DNA from: Bacillota bacterium
GTDB taxonomy: Bacteria; Bacillota; Clostridia; Lachnospirales; Lachnospiraceae
Length of the DNA stretch: 64,000 nt
Assembly: GCA_023423335.1 (NCBI GenBank)
Contig: JAFAFU010000012.1
Location: 48,642-112,641 of the forward strand
Reading direction: 5' to 3'
Within the stretch, counting starts at the first letter, position 1, and every line of letters starts with the position of its first letter. The notes under the pieces were generated by a model. It was not told where the DNA came from. It did not search any database and worked only from the letters and a program-made list of their open reading frames with translations. Below are positions 1-8,665 of the stretch, piece by piece. Made by a program: the position numbers and the translations under genes.

Positions 1-2
1 AC

Positions 3-683
3 GCGATCTATTTAGCTGATCCCCTAAAATCAGCAATAGAAAACAAGGTTTTTATTCCGGTTAAGAATTTTCAACTACATAAAAAGTTAAAGGTTGGGCT
101 GCAGCTTCATGCATATGAAGCAATTAACTATTTAGGGGCGCTTTGGGGATGTACAGAAATGAAGGAAGCTTTAGCCAATCGTGATGTTATAAATATAGTT
201 AATTCTTCCTTACGGGAAATTGTAGATTGTCTAAAGGAAGAGAATAGGAATGATGGTGCTTTTATTGATGAATGCTACAGATCAGTTATGCTGATGCTTC
301 AAGAAATGCAGGGGAATGATATGATTACAAGGAATTGCAGAGATCCCTTCAGAAAATTAGATCCGGGTGAGAGAATGTTATATCCTTCATTTCTGGTTGC
401 AAAGCATAACAGAGACCTAAATCCAATTTCAAAGATAGTTGCATCCGTCTTGTATTACAATGACTGTCTTAATTTATATCATCAGAACAACCTAAAAGAT
501 CCAATATATTCTACCCTTTTTACTTATGCAAAGAAAAGCGAATTAGAAGGTTATTCTGAGACCGGTCAAATAATTCTCGCAATAAGAAAAGAAGCTCCCG
601 TATTGGCTGAATTAGTAGAGGCCAATTATAAATATATTGTTAACAGGAAAAGGAGTGATTATGGAATTTCCAACATATGGTGA
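3..683 (+). CDS. Mannitol-1-phosphate dehydrogenase-like protein, C-terminal part (start lies before window)
   Basis: The reading frame is open from base 3, so the gene begins upstream and only its C-terminal 226 residues are seen. The stretch RDPFRKLDPGERMLYP followed by a helical tail resembles the C-terminal domain of mannitol-1-phosphate 5-dehydrogenases (typically RxPxRKLxxxDRL), and HAYEAINYLGALWG resembles the start of that domain. Such enzymes oxidise or reduce polyol phosphates with NAD. The NAD-binding half is outside the window. Its 3' end overlaps the methyltransferase start by 23 bases, so it belongs to the same operon. Setting among other sugar-phosphate enzymes suggests a dedicated biosynthetic role rather than mannitol catabolism (inference). 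The substrate is unknown. Confidence 0.6.
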   Translation, partial: AIYLADPLKSAIENKVFIPVKNFQLHKKLKVGLQLHAYEAINYLGALWGCTEMKEALANRDVINIVNSSLREIVDCLKEENRNDGAFIDECYRSVMLMLQEMQGNDMITRNCRDPFRKLDPGERMLYPSFLVAKHNRDLNPISKIVASVLYYNDCLNLYHQNNLKDPIYSTLFTYAKKSELEGYSETGQIILAIRKEAPVLAELVEANYKYIVNRKRSDYGISNIW

Positions 684-1407
684 GGTTTTTGATGCAATCT
701 ATGATATTGAAGAAATATATTTGAGCTTTATTGAGCAGTATTTATCTAAAAATGGTTTAAATTTAGAATTAGGCTGTGGCGCAGGAAGAATACTATTGCC
801 TATGGCGAAAAGAGGATACAGAATGATCGGCCTCGATAGAAGTAAAGAAATGCTTGATAAATTGAAGGCCAAAGCTGAAGAGCTTCATATTGAGCAAAAA
901 ATACAATTGATTCAATCTGACTTTATTCATCTGGATTCCCATGGAGTTTATGACACTGTATATTTTTCTACCGACACATTTTCAATGGTAGAGAGTGTTG
1001 TCGAACGATTTGAAATCGTAAAAATGATTTCTTCCAGATTAGCAAAAGGGGGAACACTAATTATACCATTGAACAATCCGGTAAGCTACTTGGGAACACC
1101 ATGTCAATGGTTTAATCATCAGGGAACGATCCCTAAAAAAGGAATGATTCGAATTATTGAGGAAAGAAAAATCCATCCGGAGCGTTGCATGCGGGATGGT
1201 CACAAATGGGAAATCTTTAGTCCTGAGAATCAGACATATGGAATAGTTCAGGAGCAGAAACGGGCTCTATCAATAATAACAAGAAATGAAATTAAAATAC
1301 TTTTTAGGGAAAATAGAATTAGACTAAAGGAAGAGTATGGCTATTTTGATAAAAGCCCTCTTACAACGGATAGCACTAAAAGTATTTTTATAGGAGAAAA
1401 GGAATAA
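661..1407 (+). CDS. Class I SAM-dependent methyltransferase (first of two paralogues)
   Basis: This 248-residue protein has a Rossmann SAM-binding motif I, LELGCGAGR, near residue 38, then the acidic strand end GLDRS and a second motif around FSTDTFSM. It would transfer a methyl group from S-adenosylmethionine to a small acceptor in the cytoplasm. ATG at 661 is chosen over upstream codons because AAAAGGAG ends about five bases before it. It is a paralogue of the methyltransferase at 5052: both open with a GE(V/I)(F/Y)DAIYD block and end with a KSPLT / KDPLT motif. Two related methyltransferases in one operon suggest two methylations of a common scaffold (inference). The acceptor cannot be read from sequence. 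Confidence 0.8.
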   Translation: MEFPTYGEVFDAIYDIEEIYLSFIEQYLSKNGLNLELGCGAGRILLPMAKRGYRMIGLDRSKEMLDKLKAKAEELHIEQKIQLIQSDFIHLDSHGVYDTVYFSTDTFSMVESVVERFEIVKMISSRLAKGGTLIIPLNNPVSYLGTPCQWFNHQGTIPKKGMIRIIEERKIHPERCMRDGHKWEIFSPENQTYGIVQEQKRALSIITRNEIKILFRENRIRLKEEYGYFDKSPLTTDSTKSIFIGEKE

Positions 1408-1411
1408 AATT

Positions 1412-3160
1412 ATGGTAACAAATACAAATCCATTAAATATGAAACTAAAATGTGCCAAGCTTAATTGGGAGTATGGAATTGAATATAATAATGAATCAAA
1501 TATCAGCTACATAAAAAACCCTATTTCAGCATTCAAAACAAATAGTAATAAATTTATTATAACAGACATAGAGTTAGATTCTGTTCTATTTGTTGATGCT
1601 GGTACAGAGTTAAAAAAAGAGATATTCATTTCCGGACATAATATTAAGTGGGCTGAGGAGATTGAAAATGGAGTATTTGCTGTTGTAAGAGATAATAGTA
1701 TTGAAATATACAATGAAAAAAAGGAGCTATTACATAAATTCAGGCACCCATCTATTCCTAATCCTTGCTTTGTAACAGCAGCCAGGAACGGAAGATTATT
1801 TGTGGCAGATTATAAAAGCCAGTTTGTTGGAGAATTTACCAGGGAGGGAAAACTTACATGGTTAGCCCCATCGAATTTAGAGCTAAAACAGCCCAAATCA
1901 GCTACCTTGACCAAAATCAGGGATCACTGCCTGATCGTAGATGATCTCTCAAATTGGGTTATAGAAGTTAATATGGTAAGTAATGAGGTGGTTTGGAGTT
2001 TTGGGTCAAAGGGGAAGGGGGGAAGAACTACTGATAAGTTATTTTCTCCGAAATATTCTATAGATACTGATGAAGGCATTATAATTGTTGATTCATACAC
2101 AAATCGGATTCTTTGCGTCTCCAGAGACCATGAGATCTTATGGCAATATGGAGGTGAGTTTGCAGGCGCCGGATTTAACCAATTATGGCGGCCTACCTGT
2201 TGCCATTATACGGATAATAAAACCTTTCTTATCACAGACTCAAAAAATGACAGAATAATTGAAGTTGATAAAGATAAAGGGATTCTTAAAACCATTGGGA
2301 CCTCTCAGATAGAGACATGTTTACTACGTTTACCCCGCTCAATTATTCAGGATAGTAGCAACAATTATATTATCGCAGATACTCATGCTAATAGAATAGC
2401 AATCTTAGATGCTAATCGAGAGAGTATTGTGTTTAAACCAACAGATAATATGGAACTTTACTGGCCGCGCTGTGTCATAACGATTGATAATAATTATTGG
2501 GTAGCAGATGGACTGAATAATAGAATAATTATTTTTGACAGAAGCTTTCATAAGATCAAAGAGATACCTTCTATTACGATCAATAATAAAGAATATATGC
2601 TGGAAGACCCGCATCAAATCAGTAAGTCTCATTATAATGATTCTTATCTTGTAACAAGTACTTCTAATAACTACGTATTTCGTATTGATAGTAAAGGTGA
2701 TGGATTAGAGGTTATATCCGATGGAAAAGATATAAGGGATCCGCATTCTGCCATTGAAACGGTTGATGGTGTCGTTCTCATTTGCGATACCGGAAACTCG
2801 GGAGTTTTTATTAAATATCCCAATGGTAATACAAAAAAATTGCTATGTTTAATAGATTCTGACCAAAATTTAATAAAGTTAAATCAGCCAAGGTTTTGTT
2901 GTTGTTATGAAGATTACTTTTTGCTTCTTGATACAGGCTCTAGGAGCCTTATGGCCTTTCAACCAGACGGAAAGTTATATTGGAAATTAGTGGGGGAAGA
3001 TATAATAAAGTTTGATACAAATCAAAGGTTCTATTTAGATCCGCCCTCTTTTCTATATGATCCTCGATGGATATTTGTTACAGAGGATAACGGTTTATTA
3101 ATTGCAGACACAGGAAACAACAGAGTATTTTCAATAAGTCTGAAATTTGAGAGGAGCTAG
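1412..3160 (+). CDS. NHL-repeat beta-propeller protein
   Basis: This 582-residue protein is built from repeated blades with signatures such as IADTHANRIAIL, VADGLNNRIIIFD and IADTGNNRVFSI, typical of NHL repeats forming a six-bladed or larger propeller. No signal peptide or membrane segment is evident, so it is probably cytoplasmic. NHL propellers bind ligands or proteins, and some related propellers are enzymes (for example sulfotransferase-like folds), but no catalytic motif is recognisable. The start ATG lies five bases after the methyltransferase stop, with AAGGAA upstream. In this cluster it could be a scaffold or an unusual enzyme acting on the pathway intermediate (inference). Confidence 0.65.
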   Translation: MVTNTNPLNMKLKCAKLNWEYGIEYNNESNISYIKNPISAFKTNSNKFIITDIELDSVLFVDAGTELKKEIFISGHNIKWAEEIENGVFAVVRDNSIEIYNEKKELLHKFRHPSIPNPCFVTAARNGRLFVADYKSQFVGEFTREGKLTWLAPSNLELKQPKSATLTKIRDHCLIVDDLSNWVIEVNMVSNEVVWSFGSKGKGGRTTDKLFSPKYSIDTDEGIIIVDSYTNRILCVSRDHEILWQYGGEFAGAGFNQLWRPTCCHYTDNKTFLITDSKNDRIIEVDKDKGILKTIGTSQIETCLLRLPRSIIQDSSNNYIIADTHANRIAILDANRESIVFKPTDNMELYWPRCVITIDNNYWVADGLNNRIIIFDRSFHKIKEIPSITINNKEYMLEDPHQISKSHYNDSYLVTSTSNNYVFRIDSKGDGLEVISDGKDIRDPHSAIETVDGVVLICDTGNSGVFIKYPNGNTKKLLCLIDSDQNLIKLNQPRFCCCYEDYFLLLDTGSRSLMAFQPDGKLYWKLVGEDIIKFDTNQRFYLDPPSFLYDPRWIFVTEDNGLLIADTGNNRVFSISLKFERS

Positions 3161-3173
3161 CAGTCTTATTAAT

Positions 3174-4034
3174 ATGAGAGAATTATCTTGCATAGGTATA
3201 ACGAAAAACAGAGAGGTTAATTATCTGCATAAAATGACAATTCAAATCAGAAAAGATATTGTAAAAATGGTTGCAGAAGTATCTTCTGGCCATGTGGGAA
3301 GTTCATTTTCTTTAGTAGAAATTGCTGTGGTCCTGTATTATAAAATCATGAATATTGATCCCCAAAACCCATGCTGGCAGCTAAGAGACAGGTTTTGCTT
3401 ATCTAAAGGACATGCTGCTCCTTTGTTATATGCAATACTTGCAAGCAAGCAATATTTTAGCAGGACGCTCTTAGGCTTTTACAGATGCATAGAGAAGGAC
3501 TTAGAAGGGCATCCGGCTTCCCATTTGACACCTGGAGTCGACATTACATCCGGTTCACTTGGCCAGGGACTGAGTCAGGCCATCGGAATCGCGCTTGCAG
3601 GCAAAAATGATAACCTGGAATATCGGGTTTACTGCATTCTTGGTGACGGGGAGCTTCAGGAAGGACAAATATGGGAAGCGGCAATGTTTGCCGGAAATCA
3701 TTGCTTAAATAACTTAATAGCCATTATAGATAACAATAAATTTCAAAATGACGGTCCTACGGCTGAAATAAACAACTGTGAATCGATAGAAGATAAATTT
3801 AAAGCCTTTCGTTGGAACACAAAAGTAATAGATGGTCATGACCTTGAAGAAATAATCAATTGTTTTAATGAGATAAATCAATCCCGCAGTAATAAACCAT
3901 TTGCAATAATTGCAAATACATATAAAGGCTACGGACTGAGCATTATTGAGAACAGTAAGGAAGCACATTCATGGACACCTGATAAAAAAGATCTGGAGGC
4001 AATATATAAAGAACTTGAAAATAACTTTGGGTGA
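3174..4034 (+). CDS. Transketolase, N-terminal (TPP-binding) subunit
   Basis: The protein matches the N-terminal half of split transketolases: LSKGHAAPLLYAIL, then GSLGQGLSQAIGIAL, then the thiamine-diphosphate motif GDGELQEGQIWE near residue 157 followed by IIDNNKFQ. With the next gene it would form a heteromeric transketolase moving two-carbon ketol units between sugar phosphates. The start is uncertain: an upstream TTG at 3147 overlaps the propeller gene, while ATG 3174 gives 286 residues, close to family length. A stand-alone pair inside this AT-rich cluster, rather than beside central metabolism genes, suggests it supplies or modifies a pathway-specific sugar (inference). Confidence 0.85.
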   Translation: MRELSCIGITKNREVNYLHKMTIQIRKDIVKMVAEVSSGHVGSSFSLVEIAVVLYYKIMNIDPQNPCWQLRDRFCLSKGHAAPLLYAILASKQYFSRTLLGFYRCIEKDLEGHPASHLTPGVDITSGSLGQGLSQAIGIALAGKNDNLEYRVYCILGDGELQEGQIWEAAMFAGNHCLNNLIAIIDNNKFQNDGPTAEINNCESIEDKFKAFRWNTKVIDGHDLEEIINCFNEINQSRSNKPFAIIANTYKGYGLSIIENSKEAHSWTPDKKDLEAIYKELENNFG

Positions 4035-4055
4035 GAGAAAAAAGGAGTACCTCTT

Positions 4056-5003
4056 ATGAGCACAATTGTCGGAGATCGATCAATGAGACTTGCTTATGGT
4101 GAAGCTCTAGTAGAAGTCGGGCAGGAGAATGACAGAATTGTTGTGCTGGATGCAGATCTGGCTAATTCAACTATGACAGGATTATTTCAAGAAAAATATA
4201 CAAACCGGTTTTGGGATGTGGGAATTAGTGAAGCAAACCTTTTAGGAATAGCAGCCGGTCTGGCCCAATCGAACAAAATACCATTTGTCAGCAGCTACGC
4301 TATTTTTGCAGTTGGAAAAGCGTACGATCAGATAAGAAATACCATAGCATACTCCTCCCTCAATGTAAAAATATGTGCAACACATGGGGGGTTGTCGGCA
4401 GGCTTAGAAGGCTCTAGTCATCAGATGCTGGAAGATATAAGTATTGTCAGAGCAATACCTAACATGCAATGTATTGTTCCGGCAGATGCTTATGAGACAA
4501 AAGCTGTGATCAGAGCAATATCACAAATTGATGGACCTTTCTATGTTCGTCTTTCTCGAATGACTTCACCTGTTATTTTTGATGAAAATTACATATTTGA
4601 ATTGGGCAAAAGTGTATGTGTTCATGAAGGAAATGACGTTTGCATCATAGCGTGTGGAGTAATGGTAGCCACTGCATTATCCGTAGCAAAAAAGTATTTG
4701 GAAAAAGGAATTTCAATAAGGGTAATAAATATGTCTTCGATTAAACCAATTGATACCCATGCAATAATAAAAGCATCCCTGGAGTGTGGAAAAATAATAA
4801 CAGTTGAAGACCACACTGTTATTGGAGGATTAGGAAGTGCTGTTGCTGAGGTTATTATAAAAAACGACCCTGTGCCGATGAGGTTTTTAGGGGTTCAAGA
4901 TAAATTTGGAAAATCCGGTCATCCTCATGAATTATATAAAAAATATGGAATTGATGAAAAATCAATAGAGTTAGAAGTCCAGGACCTTCTTTTTGGTCAT
5001 TGA
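4056..5003 (+). CDS. Transketolase, C-terminal (pyrimidine-binding) subunit
   Basis: A 315-residue protein with the pyrimidine-binding and C-terminal domains of transketolase/1-deoxyxylulose-phosphate-synthase-like enzymes: VVLDADLANST, then FWDVGISEANLLGIAAGLA, where the glutamate of GISEAN activates thiamine diphosphate, then ATHGGLSAGLEGSSHQ. The C-terminal part carries the VINMSSIKPID and VEDHTVIGGLG segments of the third domain. AAAGGAG lies nine bases before the ATG, and the gap to the upstream subunit is 21 bases, so the two halves are translated together. Key residues look intact, so an active enzyme is expected. Confidence 0.85.
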   Translation: MSTIVGDRSMRLAYGEALVEVGQENDRIVVLDADLANSTMTGLFQEKYTNRFWDVGISEANLLGIAAGLAQSNKIPFVSSYAIFAVGKAYDQIRNTIAYSSLNVKICATHGGLSAGLEGSSHQMLEDISIVRAIPNMQCIVPADAYETKAVIRAISQIDGPFYVRLSRMTSPVIFDENYIFELGKSVCVHEGNDVCIIACGVMVATALSVAKKYLEKGISIRVINMSSIKPIDTHAIIKASLECGKIITVEDHTVIGGLGSAVAEVIIKNDPVPMRFLGVQDKFGKSGHPHELYKKYGIDEKSIELEVQDLLFGH

Positions 5004-5051
5004 TTTAGAGATGGGTAAAGGGTCTTTTATTCAAGCTTACAGGGGGGGTTT

Positions 5052-5828
5052 ATGATAGTAGAAAATGAGAACAAATTTAACATGGGTGAAATCTATGATG
5101 CAATTTATGATTTATCTGATGATTATTTAGAATTTATTCTATTTTTTTTGGGTGATACAAAGACAGCTATGGAACTTGGAGTTGGTACTGGAAGGATGTC
5201 AATTCCAGTAGCAATGAAGAGATACACATTATATGGAATTGATAATAATACTGAAATGCTTGAAAAATGCAGAGAAAAAATTCTATTACATAACCTGGAA
5301 AAAAAAATATTTATTTTTAAGGAGGATATAACGGCTTTTAATTTGGGGATAAAAGTCGATACATGTTTTTTTACTTCAAATACATATATGCTAATAAATA
5401 CAATCGAAGAACGTTTAGCTGCATTAATAAATTGCTCCAATCATCTAAATATGGGTGGAACACTGCTTATTATTTTAAATAATCCATGTGAATTTATGAA
5501 GAAAGATCATGAAATAACTCAGCACAAAAGGGGCACCTTAAGTAATAATTCCGTAATAGAAATTACTGAATATAGAAAAATTGATTTAATAAATTGGGAA
5601 AGAATCGGATTTGATGAATTTCATAACATAGATAATGATGAAAAAATAAGGGTACCTGTTCGACATGGGATTGTGACTCAATCGGAGCTAGAGCTGCTTG
5701 CTTATCTTTCTGGGTTTTCAATTATACATACATATGGAAATTACAATAAAGATCCTCTGACTTCAATGTCAAAGAAAGCGATTTATATACTTAAAAAAAT
5801 AAAAGATATTAATAATGAGGAATTCTAA
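5052..5828 (+). CDS. Class I SAM-dependent methyltransferase (second paralogue)
   Basis: A 258-residue methyltransferase with motif I MELGVGTGRMSIP near residue 40 and the acidic GIDNNTEML strand. It is a clear paralogue of the protein at 661: the N-terminal MGEIYDAIYDLSDDYLEF block and the LNNP motif near the middle are shared. It overlaps the next gene by one base at TAATG, so the pair is translationally coupled. It would act in the cytoplasm on the product of this cluster. The acceptor atom (O, N or C) cannot be assigned. A G-rich ribosome site (GGGGGGG) immediately precedes the ATG. Confidence 0.8.
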   Translation: MIVENENKFNMGEIYDAIYDLSDDYLEFILFFLGDTKTAMELGVGTGRMSIPVAMKRYTLYGIDNNTEMLEKCREKILLHNLEKKIFIFKEDITAFNLGIKVDTCFFTSNTYMLINTIEERLAALINCSNHLNMGGTLLIILNNPCEFMKKDHEITQHKRGTLSNNSVIEITEYRKIDLINWERIGFDEFHNIDNDEKIRVPVRHGIVTQSELELLAYLSGFSIIHTYGNYNKDPLTSMSKKAIYILKKIKDINNEEF

Positions 5829-6556
5829 TGGAAGGTATAACAACGATTACTTTTGACTTATGGGATACTTTGTATATTGATGATGATGATCAGGATCTAC
5901 GAAGAAAAGAATATCGTTTTAAGATAATGCAGAAGATTTTTACCCAACAGGGATATATCATAAGCAATGATACGCTGCAGCAAGCAATAATCTATGCGAA
6001 TAAGGTAGCAAAAGAAACTTGGCATACTTTACAAAAAACGTTCGGCGCAAAAGAAAGATTTGACATAATACTGGATTGTCTAAAAATAAATCTGGATAAT
6101 TCGATTAAGCATGAGGCAGTAGTCCGGATAGAGAATGCTGGTTATGATTTTCCTCCAATAAAAATAACGGGCATAGAAAATATTTTAAGAAGGTTATCAA
6201 AGAAGTACAAACTAGGACTCATTTCAGATACCGGTCAAACCTCAGGTCGTGTTTTACGAGAAATACTAAAAAAGGACTGTATTTATGATTATTTTTTAGT
6301 CCATACCTTTTCAGATGAAATAGGAGTATCAAAACCAAATAAAAAAATATTTGAGCTGACTCTAAAAAACCTTTGTAGTTTACCTTCTAGTACAGTCCAT
6401 ATAGGGGATAATATAATAACTGATGTTTCTGGAGCAATTAACTATGGATTAAAAGTTATTCATATTACAGATAAAAAGGATAATGAGTATAGTAATCATC
6501 GGAATTACTATCAAGTTGATAAAATAAGTGACATTATAGAATATCTGAATCCGTGA
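5828..6556 (+). CDS. HAD-superfamily hydrolase (subfamily IA)
   Basis: This 242-residue protein has the four HAD motifs in order: DLWDTLY (motif I, nucleophile Asp near residue 10 and acid/base Asp two residues on), LGLISDTGQ (motif II), a lysine in VSKPNKKIFE (motif III) and HIGDNIITDVSGA (motif IV). A helical cap follows motif I, as in haloacid-dehalogenase and phosphoglycolate-phosphatase types. It most likely removes phosphate from a sugar phosphate or related intermediate. Neighbouring transketolase, epimerase and aldolase-like genes support a sugar-phosphate substrate, but that is inference from context. Confidence 0.8.
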   Translation: MEGITTITFDLWDTLYIDDDDQDLRRKEYRFKIMQKIFTQQGYIISNDTLQQAIIYANKVAKETWHTLQKTFGAKERFDIILDCLKINLDNSIKHEAVVRIENAGYDFPPIKITGIENILRRLSKKYKLGLISDTGQTSGRVLREILKKDCIYDYFLVHTFSDEIGVSKPNKKIFELTLKNLCSLPSSTVHIGDNIITDVSGAINYGLKVIHITDKKDNEYSNHRNYYQVDKISDIIEYLNP

Positions 6557-6620
6557 TTTTAAGAATGTAATGTAGGATAGAACCTTAATCATTATGGAAT
6601 AAAGGAAAAGGAGATAAAAA

Positions 6621-7031
6621 ATGTTAACTACGAAATTGCTTCATCCCGAAATTCTGGAATCACTGGCTAAAGCCGGACATGGTTCAAAAATTCTGATTGC
6701 CGATGGAAATTATCCTTTCTCGACGAAGGTTGGACCATTGACAAAAAATGTTTATCTGAATCTTGCACCTGGGATGGTCACGGTTCCCCAGGTACTTGAA
6801 ATTCTCCTTTCTGCCATCAATGTGGAAAGTGCGACCGTAATGATTCCAGCTGATGGCAGCAGCCCTGAAATTTTCCAGGAGTTCACATCTTTGATGCCTG
6901 GACTGGAACTTAAGAAAAAGGGACGTTTTGAGTTCTACGAGGAGGCAATGGATCAACAGCTTTGTCTTCTCATTGCCACAGGTGAAGAGCGGATTTTTGC
7001 CAACCTTCTCCTGACACTGGCCTGTGCGTAA
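6621..7031 (+). CDS. RbsD/FucU-family sugar mutarotase or pyranase
   Basis: A 136-residue protein, usual family length, with the N-terminal HPEILESLAKAGHGSKILIADGNYPF block of RbsD/FucU proteins. Its histidine and aspartate are the conserved ligand-contacting residues. Family members interconvert ring forms or anomers of sugars such as ribose and fucose. The gene is visibly more GC-rich than both neighbours: bases 6721-6780 contain 26 G or C, against 14 in 7141-7200. It resembles the composition of the right half of the window, so it may have joined the cluster separately. Ribosome site AAAAGGAG lies before the ATG. Confidence 0.75.
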   Translation: MLTTKLLHPEILESLAKAGHGSKILIADGNYPFSTKVGPLTKNVYLNLAPGMVTVPQVLEILLSAINVESATVMIPADGSSPEIFQEFTSLMPGLELKKKGRFEFYEEAMDQQLCLLIATGEERIFANLLLTLACA

Positions 7032-7054
7032 TTAAACAAAGATAGGAGTTGTGC

Positions 7055-7076
7055 TGATACCCAACCTCGCGGGTAT
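7055..7076 (+). promoter_or_regulatory. Hairpin before the BtrH-like gene
   Basis: GATACCC and GGGTATC form a seven-base stem around a short GC-rich loop, just before the AGGGGG ribosome site of the next gene. It is not followed by a T run. It could be an attenuator or an mRNA-stability structure, or a scar of the insertion of the GC-rich upstream gene. The role is unproven. Confidence 0.3.
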
Positions 7077-7095
7077 CGGCAGCAGGGGGATTGAT

Positions 7096-8067
7096 ATGAA
7101 AAGAAATGAAGTTGAGCCTTTTAATGATATTTGGTATAAAGATTGTTTCTATAATGGATTAATGCCAATCATTAAATATTTTAATGGAAGTATAGATGAT
7201 TATATTGTTAATGATTTAGCTGGTATATATAAATTATCAAATAATCAGGAATATACGATTTTAGAATATGATAGTCAATTATCTGATGGAATTAACTGCT
7301 TAAATGAGATTGGAATAACATTATGTAGCTTTAATCAGTGTGATAATTTGGTAAGTAAAATTATAGAACTACTAAATAACGATAATTTAGTTATGACGTA
7401 TATAGATTGTTTTTATGAACCTATACGAAAAGATACCTTTCATCAGAATCATTGGCCCCATGTATTGCTTATATATGGATATGATGAAGATGCTTTTTAT
7501 ATAAATGAGAGTGAATATATTGATGATGTGCGCTATAAAAAGATGGTTATTCATAAACAAGAGCTAGAGGAATGTGTGAATGGATATAATAGGAATTTCA
7601 ATGCAGATTTAAGTAAGAGTTTTTTATATTCATTTAGTAAAAGCGGACAAGTACATACAGGGTCTCAAGGAAGTAAAAATCTCCATAAGCTCTTATCCTT
7701 AAAAAATCAAAGATTAGCTACCTGTACAAACTTAATAGAATTTGGAAATGGCATTTATGATATCGATTTTGAAACAATGAAAGAGGAAGATGGCTATATA
7801 AGGGCTTTAAATAATGTAATCAATAATTTGTCAGTGGAACAGTACGTGTTAAAAAAATTGAATTTTATTAGTAAAGACAATACAAGTATTTTTCAAGAGT
7901 CGCTGAGATATTGGCAATCCACTCGAGCTATTATAGCTAAATGTATTTTTACAAGAAAGAATAGTGAAAAATCAAGAGATAAAATATTAGATAACTTAAG
8001 AATATTAGCGGATATTGAGACAAATAGAATTAAGGAATGCAATATATTAATCGAAAGGGCATTATGA
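7096..8067 (+). CDS. BtrH N-domain-like acyltransferase/cysteine-peptidase-fold protein
   Basis: A 323-residue protein resembling the N-terminal domain of butirosin biosynthesis protein BtrH: an early WYKDCFYNGL with the candidate catalytic cysteine, the central MTYIDCFYEPIRKD, then HWPHVLLIYGYDEDAFYIN with a conserved histidine and aspartate. BtrH transfers an acyl group from an acyl carrier protein to an aminoglycoside. The two carrier proteins downstream make a similar acyl or peptidyl transfer plausible here (inference). ATG 7096 is preferred to an upstream GTG at 7051 because AGGGGG lies six bases before it. The C-terminal half is helical and of unknown role. Confidence 0.55.
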   Translation: MKRNEVEPFNDIWYKDCFYNGLMPIIKYFNGSIDDYIVNDLAGIYKLSNNQEYTILEYDSQLSDGINCLNEIGITLCSFNQCDNLVSKIIELLNNDNLVMTYIDCFYEPIRKDTFHQNHWPHVLLIYGYDEDAFYINESEYIDDVRYKKMVIHKQELEECVNGYNRNFNADLSKSFLYSFSKSGQVHTGSQGSKNLHKLLSLKNQRLATCTNLIEFGNGIYDIDFETMKEEDGYIRALNNVINNLSVEQYVLKKLNFISKDNTSIFQESLRYWQSTRAIIAKCIFTRKNSEKSRDKILDNLRILADIETNRIKECNILIERAL

Positions 8068-8068
8068 T

Positions 8069-8665
8069 ATGACGTATAAATGTATTAATTTGGAGCAGGT
8101 CTATAATTGGAAGATGATTAATAGTCAATATAATAATCAATTACAATTTGCAGGTGCAAGAAACATACGATCTCACATGTGGGACGGAGCTTCATTACCA
8201 GGATCCAATGAAATCATTAGAATAAATAATATCGATTTTTTATTTCCGGATAAAACATGTAATAAAAATGATGCAATTGAATGTGAAGGACAAATAGTAG
8301 ACATAAATGTCAAGAATGTCAGTAATATATATATGCTAAGCATGACATCAGATGATGCAACCTGTATGGAAAAGCTGATAATTAATTATTCAGATAATGA
8401 ATTCGAAGAACAGAAGGTGCTATTTAAGGAATGGTATTATTTGAAATCGAATACGAAATGGAATTATATGCAGGAACAGGACAAGCTTACGGTTGAAGGT
8501 ATGATAGGAAGGCATTACTCAGATAAATCAAAACGATGTATGTATTTGAATCATATAATACTTAAGGGAAAAGATGTTTCTTCTATTGAGCTTCCATTTA
8601 ATCCGGACATATTTATTTACGCTATTACCGTGAAAGGAAGCGATGCTTATGAAATTATTAAGTAA
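8069..8665 (+). CDS. Beta-sandwich domain protein of the kind found at glycosidase C-termini
   Basis: A 198-residue protein that I cannot assign to a characterised enzyme. The order of motifs (FAGARNIRSHMWDG, then LPGSNEIIRINNIDFLFP, then a GQIVDINV strand and LSMTSDDAT) recalls the carbohydrate-associated beta-sandwich seen at the C-terminus of some secreted glycosidases. There it reads roughly as FDG..LPA.G..V..GG..F.FP..A..G..I.L. Here it stands alone, without signal peptide, in a biosynthetic operon. It may bind a sugar-bearing intermediate. It starts two bases after the BtrH-like stop, so it is probably co-translated. The function is unknown. Confidence 0.4.
   Translation: MTYKCINLEQVYNWKMINSQYNNQLQFAGARNIRSHMWDGASLPGSNEIIRINNIDFLFPDKTCNKNDAIECEGQIVDINVKNVSNIYMLSMTSDDATCMEKLIINYSDNEFEEQKVLFKEWYYLKSNTKWNYMQEQDKLTVEGMIGRHYSDKSKRCMYLNHIILKGKDVSSIELPFNPDIFIYAITVKGSDAYEIIK

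Noticed and set aside
7051..7095. GTG start giving a 15-residue N-terminal extension to the BtrH-like protein
   Set aside because: The extension overlaps a hairpin and ATG 7096 has a better-placed AGGGGG.
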